64,000 nucleotides of DNA from contig NZ_JBEWSZ010000001.1 in the NCBI RefSeq assembly GCF_040537815.1, positions 4,526,001-4,590,000 of the forward strand, read 5' to 3'. Made by a program: the position numbers and the translations under genes. Positions 1 through 9,999 of the stretch are shown here, one piece after another; within the stretch, counting starts at the first letter, position 1; every line of letters starts with the position of its first letter. The notes below the pieces were generated by a model, which ran no database searches, was not told the DNA's origin, and saw only the letters and a program-made list of their open reading frames with translations. Source of the DNA: Mesorhizobium shangrilense (GTDB taxonomy: Bacteria; Pseudomonadota; Alphaproteobacteria; Rhizobiales; Rhizobiaceae).

Positions 1-539
1 AGCTCGGTGGCATAGGTGTTGAGGACGACGGCAATGTTGCTGCTCTTGTCCAGTTCGTCGGCGAACTTCTCGCCGAACCGCACCGCCGGGCTCTTGATCA
101 ATTGCACCCAGCGAATGTCATCGGAGATCGGCACGTCTGGCCGGAAGTCAGGCAGTTCAAGAATGTCGTGCACCTCCGGCAGGAAGGGCTCGATGTCGGC
201 ACGGCTGATCGGCCAGCCTGTATCAGGCGCCCAGGCCTTCGGCTCGAAGTCCTGCTTGTCGAGCACGCGGCACCAGCCGGCCCAATGGTTGGAACTGCCA
301 CCCATGAAACGCAGCCGGGTGATGTCGAGATCGAAATAGGGATCGCCGACCGTGGTGCCGCGGTAGAAATCCTGCGATTCATCGCTGAATTCGCGTGAGC
401 CGGCCTCCAGCACCACGACCGGGACGCCGGCGGCGCCGAGCTTCCTGGCAATTGTGGTGCCGGCCGGGCCTGAACCCAGGATGCAGACCCTGGGTTTGAA
501 ATTAGCCGCGCGAAACGCCTCGTAGCTGCCGAAGATCAT
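1..539 (-). CDS. GMC-family FAD-dependent oxidoreductase (N-terminal part; gene runs off the window)
   Basis: The reverse strand from ATG 539 reads open to base 1, giving about 179 N-terminal residues. Residues 23-28 are GSGPAG, the dinucleotide-binding turn of an FAD Rossmann fold. An acidic residue at the end of strand two (VVVLEAGS) and the segment RFMGGSSNHWAGWC, typical of glucose-methanol-choline oxidoreductases, follow. Family members oxidise alcohols or sugars with FAD. The catalytic His pair lies in the missing C-terminal half, so the substrate cannot be inferred. The start overlaps the stop of the 50-residue upstream gene by ATGA, implying translational coupling. That pairing resembles two-subunit sugar/polyol dehydrogenases in which a small Tat-signal protein accompanies the flavoprotein. 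Confidence 0.85.
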   Translation of the reverse strand, partial: MIFGSYEAFRAANFKPRVCILGSGPAGTTIARKLGAAGVPVVVLEAGSREFSDESQDFYRGTTVGDPYFDLDITRLRFMGGSSNHWAGWCRVLDKQDFEPKAWAPDTGWPISRADIEPFLPEVHDILELPDFRPDVPISDDIRWVQLIKSPAVRFGEKFADELDKSSNIAVVLNTYATE

Positions 540-688
540 GCGAGGTCGCTCCGCTTCAGGATCCAGCCATTGACCTCGACGATCTCATCGGGGGCGGTAT
601 CGGGAAGCTTGCGAAACAGGGACAAGGCGGGCAGTGCGACAAGCGCCTGCACGACCCCGCGGCGCGATATTTTCTTGAAGAAACTCAT
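536..688 (-). CDS. Small Tat-signal-like protein coupled to the GMC oxidoreductase
   Basis: This encodes 50 residues beginning MSFFKKISRRGVVQALVALP. ATG 688 was chosen because a GAGAG Shine-Dalgarno-like sequence lies about 8 bases upstream; an in-frame ATG at 718 would add ten residues without such support. The N-terminus has the positive-RR-hydrophobic pattern of a twin-arginine signal, followed by a short tail ending VNGWILKRSDLA. The stop codon overlaps the start of the flavoprotein gene (ATGA). By analogy with dehydrogenases whose small subunit carries the export signal, it could help export or anchor the oxidoreductase, but no known domain is visible and this is inference. Confidence 0.6.
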   Translation of the reverse strand: MSFFKKISRRGVVQALVALPALSLFRKLPDTAPDEIVEVNGWILKRSDLA

Positions 689-912
689 GACACGTCTCTC
701 GATGGGGCTTCGATCCACGCATGGCGTTCCCCGAACGGCACACGCGCCGAGGCAGAAGCCAATTTCGTGCCAAGCCTAGCCATGAACCCGCTTCAAACCG
801 GATAAACGGCACGGCCGAATGCGAACAGGGTTAGGGCTTTCTTAATGGCGGTTGGCATCGCAAACCTCGAACTCCTCAATGGTGCGCTTGCGCCCTGGCG
901 GCCATCCGAAAC

Positions 913-1674
913 TCAGGCGGCCTCGGAAATATCCTTGTCGAGGATCGTCTGGTTGCGGCCCCGATGCTTGGCCTGGTAGAGGCGTCGGTCGGCGGCACGC
1001 ATCAGTTCCGAGACATTGCTGTCTTCGCCGCAAACCGTGCCGCCGATGCTGACCGTGAGCGGAACCGTTCGTTCGTCGACCGGCCGGAAGCGGATCAGCT
1101 CGACCTCGCGGCGGATGCGCTCGGCGACGCGCTTGGCTTCCTGTTCGGTGGCGCCAATCAGGAACGCGCCGAATTCCTCGCCGCCGATCCTGCCCAGCAC
1201 ATCGCCGCTGCGCACGCCGCGTTCGATGGCGCTGGCGATCAGCAGCAGCGCTTCATCGCCGGTCAGGTGCCCGTAGCTGTCGTTGATGGCCTTGAAGTGG
1301 TCGGCGTCGATGATCAGCAGCGCGCCGCGATCGGATTTGCGCCGGGAGCCGTCGAGCGCCGCAAAGAAGCTCTCACGGTTTAGCATGCCGGTCATGTCGT
1401 CGCGGCTCGCCTTCTCCGCCAGGCGGCGATGCGTGGCCGCAAGCTGGGCGTGTGTGCGGGCGAGATCGCGATGCGCTGACTTCAGCTTGTCGCTCTGCCA
1501 GAACGTGTAGGCGCCGGCGATCCAGGCAAGGACGAGCGGGCACACCGTGGAGGTCAACCAGATCGTGCGGTTGACGGAGAAACCCATGGCGGGGACGACG
1601 ATCAGCGTCAACAAAAGCGAAGCCGCGACGGAAGCGAAAGCAATGGCGGCGGACTTCAGAAATATGCGATTCAT
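913..1674 (-). CDS. Membrane-bound diguanylate cyclase (GGDEF)
   Basis: This encodes 253 residues. Two hydrophobic segments (about 9-30 and 36-57) form a membrane hairpin. A charged, probably coiled-coil linker (62-92) follows, then a GGDEF domain (about 93-245). The active-site motif is GGEEF at 164-168, an accepted active variant. RSGD at 155-158 lies exactly five residues before it, the position of the allosteric product-inhibition site (RxxD). The protein should therefore make cyclic di-GMP from two GTP and be feedback-inhibited. No EAL or sensor domain is present, so the signal must be sensed by the short membrane part or by dimerisation. ATG 1674 is preceded by GGGAG. The gene stands alone. 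Confidence 0.93.
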   Translation of the reverse strand: MNRIFLKSAAIAFASVAASLLLTLIVVPAMGFSVNRTIWLTSTVCPLVLAWIAGAYTFWQSDKLKSAHRDLARTHAQLAATHRRLAEKASRDDMTGMLNRESFFAALDGSRRKSDRGALLIIDADHFKAINDSYGHLTGDEALLLIASAIERGVRSGDVLGRIGGEEFGAFLIGATEQEAKRVAERIRREVELIRFRPVDERTVPLTVSIGGTVCGEDSNVSELMRAADRRLYQAKHRGRNQTILDKDISEAA

Positions 1675-1835
1675 CGCTTGCTCCCACTGGACTGCCTAAG
1701 TGCCAGCAAGGCCTGAAGGCAGCCTTTCCGGGATGGCTAAAATTTGAATCGTGAGAGCGATTTTGCCACTCCCAGCGCGTGCAAGTTGTGGATAAAGCCT
1801 CTGGCGGAACCGCCAATTCATGCCATAAGGATCAT

Positions 1836-2653
<818 letters not shown>

Positions 2654-2658
<5 letters not shown>

Positions 2659-3499
2659 CCCCTAATTTATAGAATCGGCTGATGATGCCCCAGGCCTCGT
2701 CGGCGGTGTCGACGAAATCGATGATATCCTGGTCGCCGGGGCTGATCGTGCCCTGCTCGGCGAGGAAATCGAGGTCGATCGCCCGTTTCCAGAACGACTT
2801 GCCGAACAGGATCACCGGCACGCGCTCCATGCGCCCGGTCTGGATCAGGGTCAGCGTCTCGAAGAACTCATCCATCGTGCCGAAGCCACCCGGAAACACC
2901 GCCACCGCCTTGGCACGCATGACGAAATGCATCTTGCGGATGGCGAAATAGTGGAAGTTGAAACAGAGCTCCGGCGTCACGTAGATGTTCGGCGCCTGTT
3001 CGTGCGGCAGCACGATGTTGAGGCCGATCGATGGTGCGCCGACATCGTCGGCACCGCGGTTTCCCGCCTCCATGACGCCTGGGCCGCCGCCGGTCACCAC
3101 GACATATTCGCGGTAATAGGAACCGGCTGATTGCTGCGAGCACAACCGCGCGAATTTGCGCGCCTCTTCGTAATATTTGCTGTTTTCCTCGAGATTCTTC
3201 TTCTGCGTCTCGTTCTTGGCCGCCCAGGCCTCGCCGCCGGGCTCAGGCAGGCGCGCGCCGCCAAACAGGATCACCGTCGAGCGGATGCCGCGCTCGGCCA
3301 GGATCATTTCCGGTTTCAGCAGCTCAAGCTGCAGCCGCACCGCGCGCAATTCGCGCCGCGTCATGAAATCAGGATCGTTCCATGCCAGCCGGTACGTTTC
3401 GGCGCGTGTCTGCGGCGTGTCCGGCACGCTCTTTGACCGCTCCAGATCCTCGTCCGAATGCGGCAGCGGCGTCCATCCCGCCTTTTCCATAGGTGTCAT
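2654..3499 (-). CDS. LOG-family nucleotide phosphoribohydrolase-like protein (TIGR00730 type)
   Basis: This encodes 281 residues. The family signatures are present: GGGPGVMEAG at 137-146 and PGGFGTMDE at 203-211. These form the nucleotide-monophosphate site and carry the catalytic Arg/Glu of LOG proteins, once misnamed lysine decarboxylases. LOG enzymes release the base from cytokinin riboside monophosphates, or more generally cleave AMP-like nucleotides. An N-terminal extension of about 70 residues is longer than in the short plant-type LOG and fits the larger bacterial subgroup. The start may be M1 or M4. The last two codons lie within the heptamer repeat. It diverges from dapD. Confidence 0.88.
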
Positions 3500-3645
3500 A
3501 TGCTTTTACCCGTCCAATTCTTTCACTTGCGCCGTCCCATGACGCACCCGCGATTGACCCTCACCATGGCTTCACATAGGGTCCGCGCGACTTTGAAAAC
3601 AGGTTAAGGCGTTGCCCCTTAACAGCTTGGTAATGGAGCGAATTC

Positions 3646-4500
3646 ATGTCGAAGCCCGATCTGGCGAGCCTCGAAAAGACCATCGAAAAGGCCTTCGAGG
3701 AGCGTGACACGATTTCGACGGCGACGCGCGGCGAGACGCGTGACGCCATCCAGTCGGCGCTGGACCTGCTCGATCGCGGCGCTGCCCGCGTCGCCGAGCG
3801 TCAGGCCGACGGCAAGTGGCATGTCAATCAGTGGCTGAAGAAGGCCGTTCTGCTGTCCTTCCGGCTCAACCCGATGGAGATCATCAAGGGTGGCCCGGGC
3901 GAGGCTGTGTGGTGGGACAAGGTGCCGTCGAAGTTCGACGGCTGGGGTGCTGTCGATTTCGAGAAGGCGGGCTTCCGCGCCGTGCCGTCGTCGATCGTGC
4001 GCCGCTCGGCCTATGTCGCGCCGGGCGCCGTGCTGATGCCGTCCTTCGTCAATGTCGGCGCCTATGTCGATACCGGCACCATGGTCGACACATGGGCTTC
4101 GGTCGGCTCCTGCGCCCAGATCGGCAAGAATGTGCATCTGTCGGGTGGCGTCGGCATCGGCGGCGTGCTGGAGCCGATGCAGGCAGGCCCGACCATCATC
4201 GAGGACAATTGCTTCATCGGCGCGCGCTCGGAAGTGGTCGAAGGCTGCATCGTGCGCGAAGGCTCGGTGCTCGGCATGGGCGTCTTCATCGGCCAGTCGA
4301 CCAAGATCGTCGACCGCGCCACTGGCGAAGTCTTCTACGGCGAGGTGCCCCCCAATTCGGTCGTCGTCGCCGGCTCGATGCCAGGCAAGCCGTTCCCCAA
4401 TGGTGAACCAGGCCCAGGTCTCTACTGCGCCGTCATCGTCAAGCGCGTCGATGCCAAGACCCGTTCCAAGACCTCGATCAACGAATTGCTGCGCGATTGA
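3646..4500 (+). CDS. dapD: 2,3,4,5-tetrahydropyridine-2,6-dicarboxylate N-succinyltransferase
   Basis: This encodes 284 residues, the normal length. It transfers succinyl from succinyl-CoA to tetrahydrodipicolinate, the entry step of the succinylase branch of meso-diaminopimelate/lysine synthesis. The N-terminal helical domain ([16 protein letters not shown]) is followed by hexapeptide-repeat left-handed beta-helix turns (about 105-235, such as [18 protein letters not shown] and [12 protein letters not shown]). The C-terminal part has [31 protein letters not shown], typical of DapD; the enzyme is a trimer. The next pathway enzyme of this branch in the window, dapE, lies 2.4 kb downstream, separated by two membrane proteins and a reverse-strand gene. 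Confidence 0.97.
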   Translation: MSKPDLASLEKTIEKAFEERDTISTATRGETRDAIQSALDLLDRGAARVAERQADGKWHVNQWLKKAVLLSFRLNPMEIIKGGPGEAVWWDKVPSKFDGWGAVDFEKAGFRAVPSSIVRRSAYVAPGAVLMPSFVNVGAYVDTGTMVDTWASVGSCAQIGKNVHLSGGVGIGGVLEPMQAGPTIIEDNCFIGARSEVVEGCIVREGSVLGMGVFIGQSTKIVDRATGEVFYGEVPPNSVVVAGSMPGKPFPNGEPGPGLYCAVIVKRVDAKTRSKTSINELLRD

Positions 4501-4634
4501 TCTTTCCCAAGGGCGAGCGCACCTTCAGCCAGCGCGGCCAAGGGTCGCGCCAGGATGTCGATCAAAGGGGTGGCATGGAATGAGATGCATTCCGATATGT
4601 CTCGACATCCCAGGCACAAAGGGTGCCAATCAAT

Positions 4635-5027
4635 ATGGATCGGACCCGCTTGCCTGACAAATCAGACCTTACCTGGCTTTTCTTCAAGACATCGGGCCGC
4701 GTCAGCCGCGCGGCCTATTTTCTCGGCGGGTTGCTCGTCGCCATAATACAGGCCTTTCCGCTTTATCGCTTCACGCTGGTGCCGGAAGGCTCCCCCGAGA
4801 GCAATATGTGGTCGTTCATCTTCTTCATCGCCTTCATCGCCTCGCTCTGGTCCAACATCGTGCTGGCGGTGAAGCGACTGCATGACCTCGATAAGCCAGG
4901 CATCGCGTCGCTGATCCTGTTCGTGCCCGTCGTTTCGATCATCGCCTTCCTGGTGCTTTGCCTGTTTCCGGGGCAGCCAGGCCCCAACCGCTACGGCAGA
5001 CGCACCAACGCGCCAGCCGAATCATAG
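4635..5027 (+). CDS. DUF805 family inner-membrane protein
   Basis: This encodes 130 residues from ATG 4635, about 11 bases after AAAGGG; an alternative GTG at 4623 adds four residues. The DUF805 pattern is clear: an amphipathic start (LTWLFFKTSGRVSRAAYFLGG), hydrophobic segments around 30-47, 63-81 and 92-112, the conserved KRLHDLDKPG before the last helix, and a C-terminal PGQPGPNRYG. The function of this widespread family is unknown. It lies in the dapD-dapE interval and is followed 21 bases later by another membrane protein gene, so the two may be cotranscribed. Confidence 0.87.
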   Translation: MDRTRLPDKSDLTWLFFKTSGRVSRAAYFLGGLLVAIIQAFPLYRFTLVPEGSPESNMWSFIFFIAFIASLWSNIVLAVKRLHDLDKPGIASLILFVPVVSIIAFLVLCLFPGQPGPNRYGRRTNAPAES

Positions 5028-5048
5028 GGAAGCGACCGGACATCCGCC

Positions 5049-5753
5049 ATGCGCTACCGCACGCTTGATCCGAAACTGATCATCGAGACGGCGGAGCGGC
5101 TGGAAGGGCGGATCGCCGATCGTTTTCCGGAAGCCGGCCTGCGTGGCGTCGCGGCCGAGCTGGTGTCGCTGTCGCGCGATCTGGCCAAGGCCGCGCAAGC
5201 GCTGGAAGCGCCGATCTGGTGGCTGCGCGGCGTCATCAGCGCGGCCTTCCTCGCCGGTGTCCTGATGTTCCTGTTCGTCGGCACCATCCTGCCGCTCGAC
5301 CGTATCTCGGGAGCCGACGACGCGGTCCAGTCGGTGCAAGGCATCGAGGCCTCGCTCAACACCATCATCCTGGCGGTGCTCGGCTTCCTCGCCCTGATCC
5401 GCACCGAGGAACGCATCAAGCGCAAGCGGGTCTTCCGCGAGCTGCACGGGCTGCGCTCGCTGATCCACGTCATCGACATGCACCAGCTGACCAAGGACCC
5501 GGCAACGCTTTCGGCCAACTTCAAGCCGACCGCGAGTTCGCCCGCCCGCATCACCAACGCCGCCGACCTGGCGCGCTATCTCGACTATTGTTCCGAGATG
5601 CTGTCGATCACCGGCAAGATCGCCGCGCTCTTCGCCCAGTCGGTCAATGACGACGTTGTCATCGACGGCGTCAACGACATCGAGAACCTGAGCTCCAACC
5701 TGTCGCGAAAAATCTGGCAGAAGATCACGCTGATCAACGCGCCGTTGCGCTAA
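5049..5753 (+). CDS. Conserved hypothetical membrane protein
   Basis: This encodes 234 residues. There are two predicted membrane helices, about 57-79 (WWLRGVISAAFLAGVLMFLF) and about 101-118 (NTIILAVLGFLALI). Between them is a short loop, and a long cytoplasmic C-terminal half follows that starts with a basic cluster (RTEERIKRKR). No catalytic motif or named family is recognised. It follows the DUF805 gene closely. Its 3' end overlaps the convergent reductase gene by 20 bases (5734-5753). Confidence 0.7.
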   Translation: MRYRTLDPKLIIETAERLEGRIADRFPEAGLRGVAAELVSLSRDLAKAAQALEAPIWWLRGVISAAFLAGVLMFLFVGTILPLDRISGADDAVQSVQGIEASLNTIILAVLGFLALIRTEERIKRKRVFRELHGLRSLIHVIDMHQLTKDPATLSANFKPTASSPARITNAADLARYLDYCSEMLSITGKIAALFAQSVNDDVVIDGVNDIENLSSNLSRKIWQKITLINAPLR

Positions 5754-6762
5754 CTTCCTCCGGCATCAAGCAGGGCGGGCCATGATTGCGCGCTTCCGCC
5801 TCGCGCACCAACGCCGCAACCCGCGCGATCAAGGGCGCGGGCGTGCCAGCCGTCTGCGCCAGCCGCAGGATCGCGCCCTGCAGCTCGTCAACCTCTGTTG
5901 CCCGGCCGCGCTGGAGATCGTCCCACATCGACGAGCGTGCCCGCGGATCGATGGCCAGCATCCGACGCGCCAGCAGCTTGAACAGCCAGTCCGGCAGCCG
6001 CAGCACTTTCGGCAACAGCGCGGGACGCAGGCCGGTGATCCCAGCGGGCACGATGTGGCAGGCTTTCATCGCCGCAAGCGCCTCGTCGATCTGGCCAGCC
6101 AGGATCGACCGCCAGCGCCGGTCGGCGAGTTCGCTCGCCAGCGGCAGGCCGGAAAGCGCCACCAGCGCGTTGTTGAGGTTCATCAACAGTTTGCCCCACT
6201 GCACCGCCTTCATGTCGGCGTGAAGCTCGACCCCGAACCCATCGACATCGAGGAGTTCGACAAGGCCGGGCGCGCCATCCTCGACCAGCGCCTTGCCGTC
6301 GCTGGCGCGGTGCACGCGAAGCGGCACATCACCCTCCGGCGACTGCACCACGTTGAACGGCACCATGCCAGCCAACACACGCCGCTGGCCAAGCACGGCC
6401 CGCAGCGTCTCGGCATTGTCGACGCCGTTCTGGAAAGTGACCACGATCGCTTCCGGGCGAGCATGAGCCGCGATGATTCCGGCCATCTCCCTGGTCGCGC
6501 CGCTCTTGACCGTCACCAGGATCACGTCCGCCCTGGCCAACGCAACCGCCGCATCGGCGGTGGCCGAAAGCTCTCCCGGCCCCAGCAATCGGTCAAGGCC
6601 GTCAAGGTCGGTGATGTGCAATCCGCCTTCGCGCAGCGCTGCCTGGATGCGCGGGCGCGCCAGCAGAATCACCTGCCGCCCGGCCAACGCCAGGCAGCCG
6701 CCGACATAGCAGCCGATGCTGCCGGCACCGGCAATGGCGATCGTGCTCCTTGCGCTGATCAT
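5734..6762 (-). CDS. 2-dehydropantoate 2-reductase (ketopantoate reductase family)
   Basis: This encodes 342 residues from ATG 6762; an in-frame ATG at 6834 adds 24 residues lacking family resemblance. The NADPH-binding motif GAGSIG is at 12-17, followed by FQNGVDNAE and the KAVQWGKLLMNLNNALVALSG helix. That helix corresponds to the family's catalytic Lys and substrate-binding Asn region. The C-terminal ketopantoate reductase domain contains SSMWDDLQRGRATEVDELQG, a signature of PanE/ApbA proteins. The expected reaction is ketopantoate to pantoate in CoA synthesis, but rhizobia carry several paralogues and this one may use another 2-oxo acid, so no gene symbol is given. Confidence 0.88.
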   Translation of the reverse strand: MISARSTIAIAGAGSIGCYVGGCLALAGRQVILLARPRIQAALREGGLHITDLDGLDRLLGPGELSATADAAVALARADVILVTVKSGATREMAGIIAAHARPEAIVVTFQNGVDNAETLRAVLGQRRVLAGMVPFNVVQSPEGDVPLRVHRASDGKALVEDGAPGLVELLDVDGFGVELHADMKAVQWGKLLMNLNNALVALSGLPLASELADRRWRSILAGQIDEALAAMKACHIVPAGITGLRPALLPKVLRLPDWLFKLLARRMLAIDPRARSSMWDDLQRGRATEVDELQGAILRLAQTAGTPAPLIARVAALVREAEARNHGPPCLMPEEVSATAR

Positions 6763-6878
6763 CACGTGATTCCGCCCGATCCCGCGACTATACGACATGA
6801 AAACCATATTGTCGGCGCCATCACTGGCCCTCATGTCTGGCCGTGACAGGCCCCGCGCTTTCGACTATCGCTTTTGCC

Positions 6879-8066
6879 ATGACTCTGCCGACCGATCCCG
6901 CCGAAAACCTCGCCGCCCTCATTCGTTGCGCTTCCGTGACGCCCGCCGAAGGCGGCGCGCTGACGGCGCTGGAAACAATGCTGAAGCCGCTCGGCTTCTC
7001 GGTCGAGCGCCCGGTGTTTTCCGAGGACGGCACGCCGGACATCGAGAACCTCTACGCGCGGCGCTCGGGCAACGGCCCGCACCTGATGTTTGCCGGGCAC
7101 ACCGACGTGGTGCCGGTGGGCGACGAAGCGGCATGGACGCACCCGCCTTTCGCCGCCGAGATTGCCAAGGGCGAGATGTATGGCCGTGGCGCCGTCGACA
7201 TGAAGGGCGGCATCGCCTGCTTCATCGCCGCGGTGGCGCGTCATGTCGAGCAGAAGGGCGGCCCGAAAGGCTCGATGTCGCTCTTGATCACCGGCGACGA
7301 GGAAGGGCCGGCGATCAACGGAACGGTCAAGCTCCTGGACTGGGCCGTTGCCAAGGGCGAGACGTGGGATGCCGCGATCGTCGGCGAGCCCACCAACCCG
7401 GACGCGCTTGGCGACATGATCAAGATCGGCCGGCGCGGTTCCCTGTCCGGCAGCATCACCGTCAATGGACGCCAGGGGCACGTCGCCTATCCGCATCTTG
7501 CCGACAATCCGGTGCGCGGGCTGATGACGCTGGTCGACGCCCTGCTGCACCCGGTCTTCGACAAGGGAACCAAGGATTTCCAGCCGACCAACCTGGAGGT
7601 GACTACATTCGATGTCGGCAATCCCGCCACCAATGTGATCCCGGCCAAGGCAACCGCGACCTTCAACATCCGCTTCAACGACAGCTGGACGGCCGAGACC
7701 ATCCAGGCCGAAATCCACAACCGCCTCGACCAGGCGGCCAAGCGCAAGAAATACCGGACGGGCAAGAAGACGCCAGTCGACTACGACATCATCTGGCGCG
7801 ACAGGCCGAGCCATGTCTTCCTCACCCGCGACGAGAAGCTGATCGAGACGCTCAGCGGTTCGGTCAAGGCGGTGGTCGGCAGGCAACCGGCGCTCTCGAC
7901 ATCAGGCGGTACTTCCGACGCACGCTTCATCAAGGACCATTGCCCTGTCGTCGAATTCGGGCTGGTCGGCAAGACGATGCACATGGTCGACGAACGTGTC
8001 GCAGTTGCGGATCTCGAGACGCTGACACAAATCTACCTGCGCTTCATCGAAGACTGGTTCGGATAG
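6879..8066 (+). CDS. dapE: Succinyl-diaminopimelate desuccinylase
   Basis: This encodes 395 residues from ATG 6879 ([17 protein letters not shown]); the longer in-frame start at 6843 adds twelve atypical residues. It is an M20-family di-zinc hydrolase that removes succinate from N-succinyl-LL-diaminopimelate. The metal ligands are visible in [12 protein letters not shown] (His) and [10 protein letters not shown] (bridging Asp). The general base is in [11 protein letters not shown], and further ligands lie in the C-terminal SGGTSDARF and around MHMVDERV. The dimerisation domain occupies the middle. The next gene begins 6 bases downstream and probably shares the transcript. Confidence 0.96.
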   Translation: MTLPTDPAENLAALIRCASVTPAEGGALTALETMLKPLGFSVERPVFSEDGTPDIENLYARRSGNGPHLMFAGHTDVVPVGDEAAWTHPPFAAEIAKGEMYGRGAVDMKGGIACFIAAVARHVEQKGGPKGSMSLLITGDEEGPAINGTVKLLDWAVAKGETWDAAIVGEPTNPDALGDMIKIGRRGSLSGSITVNGRQGHVAYPHLADNPVRGLMTLVDALLHPVFDKGTKDFQPTNLEVTTFDVGNPATNVIPAKATATFNIRFNDSWTAETIQAEIHNRLDQAAKRKKYRTGKKTPVDYDIIWRDRPSHVFLTRDEKLIETLSGSVKAVVGRQPALSTSGGTSDARFIKDHCPVVEFGLVGKTMHMVDERVAVADLETLTQIYLRFIEDWFG

Positions 8067-8072
8067 GACAGC

Positions 8073-8678
8073 ATGCTTTCGGCGGACGAGACACATGCTT
8101 CGCTCAACGGCGCCTGGCGGCTGATGCTGGGCAAAACCGATGGGTTGCGCCTGCTTGATCTGTCGGCGGACGGCTTCTGGAATTCCTTCTTCGCCATCGT
8201 CGTTGCCGCGCCGGCACTGATCGTCGGCTGGGTCGGCGTTGCCAACGAGATCGGCGATCCCGATGCTTTCGCCGGACGTTTCAGCATGCTGATCCGCCTG
8301 GCGACGGTCGACATCGGCTCCTGGGTTCTGCCCCTCGTCGGCTTGGCGCTGGTCGCGCCGCGTCTGGGGGTGGGTGGGCGTTTCGTCCACTATGTCGTGG
8401 CCAGCAACTGGGCCTCGGCCATTACCGCCTGGTTGATGCTGCCGTCGGCGCTGATCAGGCTTTTCCTGCCGCCTTCCAACGCGTTTTCCGGCCTTGTTTC
8501 ACTGTTTCTGTTCGCCCTGTCGATGGTGCTGACCTGGCGCATGACCAATGCGGCCATCGGCAAGGGTGCGGCTGTCGGAACCGCCGTTTTCGTCGGCATG
8601 TTCATAGCCTCGCTTCTGGTGCTGTTCGGCCTGCAGTTTTTGCTCGGCATCGACGTGCCCGACTATACGAGCGCCTGA
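8073..8678 (+). CDS. Conserved hypothetical membrane protein downstream of dapE
   Basis: This encodes 201 residues. A soluble N-terminal segment (1-33) with LNGAWRLMLGKTDGLRLLDLSADGFW is followed by about five hydrophobic helices (roughly 38-55, 80-98, 109-130, 143-158, 168-192). I recognise no catalytic motif. A six-base gap after dapE suggests cotranscription. It converges on truA. Confidence 0.7.
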   Translation: MLSADETHASLNGAWRLMLGKTDGLRLLDLSADGFWNSFFAIVVAAPALIVGWVGVANEIGDPDAFAGRFSMLIRLATVDIGSWVLPLVGLALVAPRLGVGGRFVHYVVASNWASAITAWLMLPSALIRLFLPPSNAFSGLVSLFLFALSMVLTWRMTNAAIGKGAAVGTAVFVGMFIASLLVLFGLQFLLGIDVPDYTSA

Positions 8679-8704
8679 CAAGAAACTGCCCGCGCGAGCA
8701 GCGT

Positions 8705-9475
8705 TCAATCCGGGTGGACGCTCTCCGTATCGGGATAATCGACACCCACCAGAAAGAGCCCGTCCGGCGGCGCCACCTGGCCGCAGGCGGCGCGGTCATG
8801 GGCGTCGAGGGCAGCCCTGAGTTTGGCGGCGGTCCAGCCACCTTCGCCGACGCGTTTCAGCGAGCCGACCATCGATCGCACCTGATTGTGCAGGAATGAC
8901 CGCGCCGAGGCGCGGATCTCGATCACGTCACCTATGCGATTCACCTCAAGCCGCTCCAGCGTGCGGACCGGGCTGTTGGCCTGGCACTGGGTCGAGCGAA
9001 AGGTGGTGAAGTCGTGCCGCCCCAGCAGCTGTTTTGCCGCCTCGTGCATGGCAGCGGCATCGAGCCGCTTCGGCACCCACCACACCTTGCCCTTGTCGAG
9101 CGCGGCAGGCGCGCGGCGGTTGACGATGCGGTAGAGATAATGGCGGCCGGTCGCCGAGAAGCGCGCATCGAAACCGTCTGGTACCGCGGCGGCCCTGAGA
9201 ATGGCGATGCGGTCGCCGGAAATCTGCAGATGCGCGTTGATGGCGTCGCGTACCTTGTCATTGGGCCACGCCTTGACGAGATCGACATGCGCGACCTGGG
9301 CGGTCGCGTGGACGCCGGCATCGGTGCGGCCGGCGGCGCGCAATCTTACTTGCTCGCCGCAGAATTTTTCGACCGCCCGCTCGATCGCCTGCTGCACCGA
9401 AGGCTGATCCGCCTGGTGCTGCCAGCCGGCATAGAGGCTGCCGTCATATTCGATGTCGAGGCGAAAACGCGGCAT
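8705..9475 (-). CDS. truA: tRNA pseudouridine(38-40) synthase
   Basis: This encodes 256 residues from ATG 9475 ([19 protein letters not shown]), the usual start; an in-frame ATG at 9559 is rejected because it would overlap the upstream GNAT gene. The nucleophile is D52 in [11 protein letters not shown]. The C-terminal [13 protein letters not shown] is the second conserved motif. It isomerises uridines 38-40 of the tRNA anticodon stem-loop. It is the last gene of a def-fmt-GNAT-truA run on the minus strand. Confidence 0.96.
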   Translation of the reverse strand: MPRFRLDIEYDGSLYAGWQHQADQPSVQQAIERAVEKFCGEQVRLRAAGRTDAGVHATAQVAHVDLVKAWPNDKVRDAINAHLQISGDRIAILRAAAVPDGFDARFSATGRHYLYRIVNRRAPAALDKGKVWWVPKRLDAAAMHEAAKQLLGRHDFTTFRSTQCQANSPVRTLERLEVNRIGDVIEIRASARSFLHNQVRSMVGSLKRVGEGGWTAAKLRAALDAHDRAACGQVAPPDGLFLVGVDYPDTESVHPD

Positions 9476-9492
9476 AGGCGATGAGCGCTCGC

Positions 9493-9999
9493 CTAGGCAG
9501 CGAGCGCGGTGAAGGCAGAGGCGTAGACCAGCTTGCCGGCTTCGGGCGCTTCGCCCCATGCCAACGCCTGCAGCGCCTCGCCCTGGTACTCGCTTTCGAA
9601 GTGTTCGGCGCGAGCGTGGCTATAGCCGAAACGGCCGTAATAGGTGGGATCGCCCAGCACCACGGCCAGTGTCTCGCCGGCATCCTTCAAGCGGATATGC
9701 GCTTCGCGGATCAGCGCACCACCGATGCCGCTGCCATGGAACGACGGCTCCACCGCCAGGGGCGCTAGCGCCACAGCCGGGAAACTCTTGCCGCCATTGC
9801 GCACGTAAAGCCGCGAAAACAGGATATGTCCGACGACCTGTCCATCTTCTTCCGCCACCAGCTCAACAACAGCATCGCCGCCGGTGACCAGCGCGTCGAC
9901 CAGTCCGGCCTCCGCCTGCTGGCCGAAAGCGTGTTCCTCGACGAGGCGAATAGCCTCGCGGTCCCGCGGCGTCGCCGCGCGTATTGACATCATGCTCAT
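9493..9999 (-). CDS. GNAT-family N-acetyltransferase (YhbS-like)
   Basis: This encodes 168 residues. The acetyl-CoA-binding motif A is [21 protein letters not shown], with the GSGIGGA pyrophosphate loop, and [13 protein letters not shown] is the YhbS-like substrate-side signature. The substrate is unknown. The start overlaps the fmt stop by ATGA and two more in-frame ATGs lie within three codons, so the exact start is uncertain. It sits between fmt and truA in one operon. Confidence 0.88.
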   Translation of the reverse strand: MSMMSIRAATPRDREAIRLVEEHAFGQQAEAGLVDALVTGGDAVVELVAEEDGQVVGHILFSRLYVRNGGKSFPAVALAPLAVEPSFHGSGIGGALIREAHIRLKDAGETLAVVLGDPTYYGRFGYSHARAEHFESEYQGEALQALAWGEAPEAGKLVYASAFTALAA

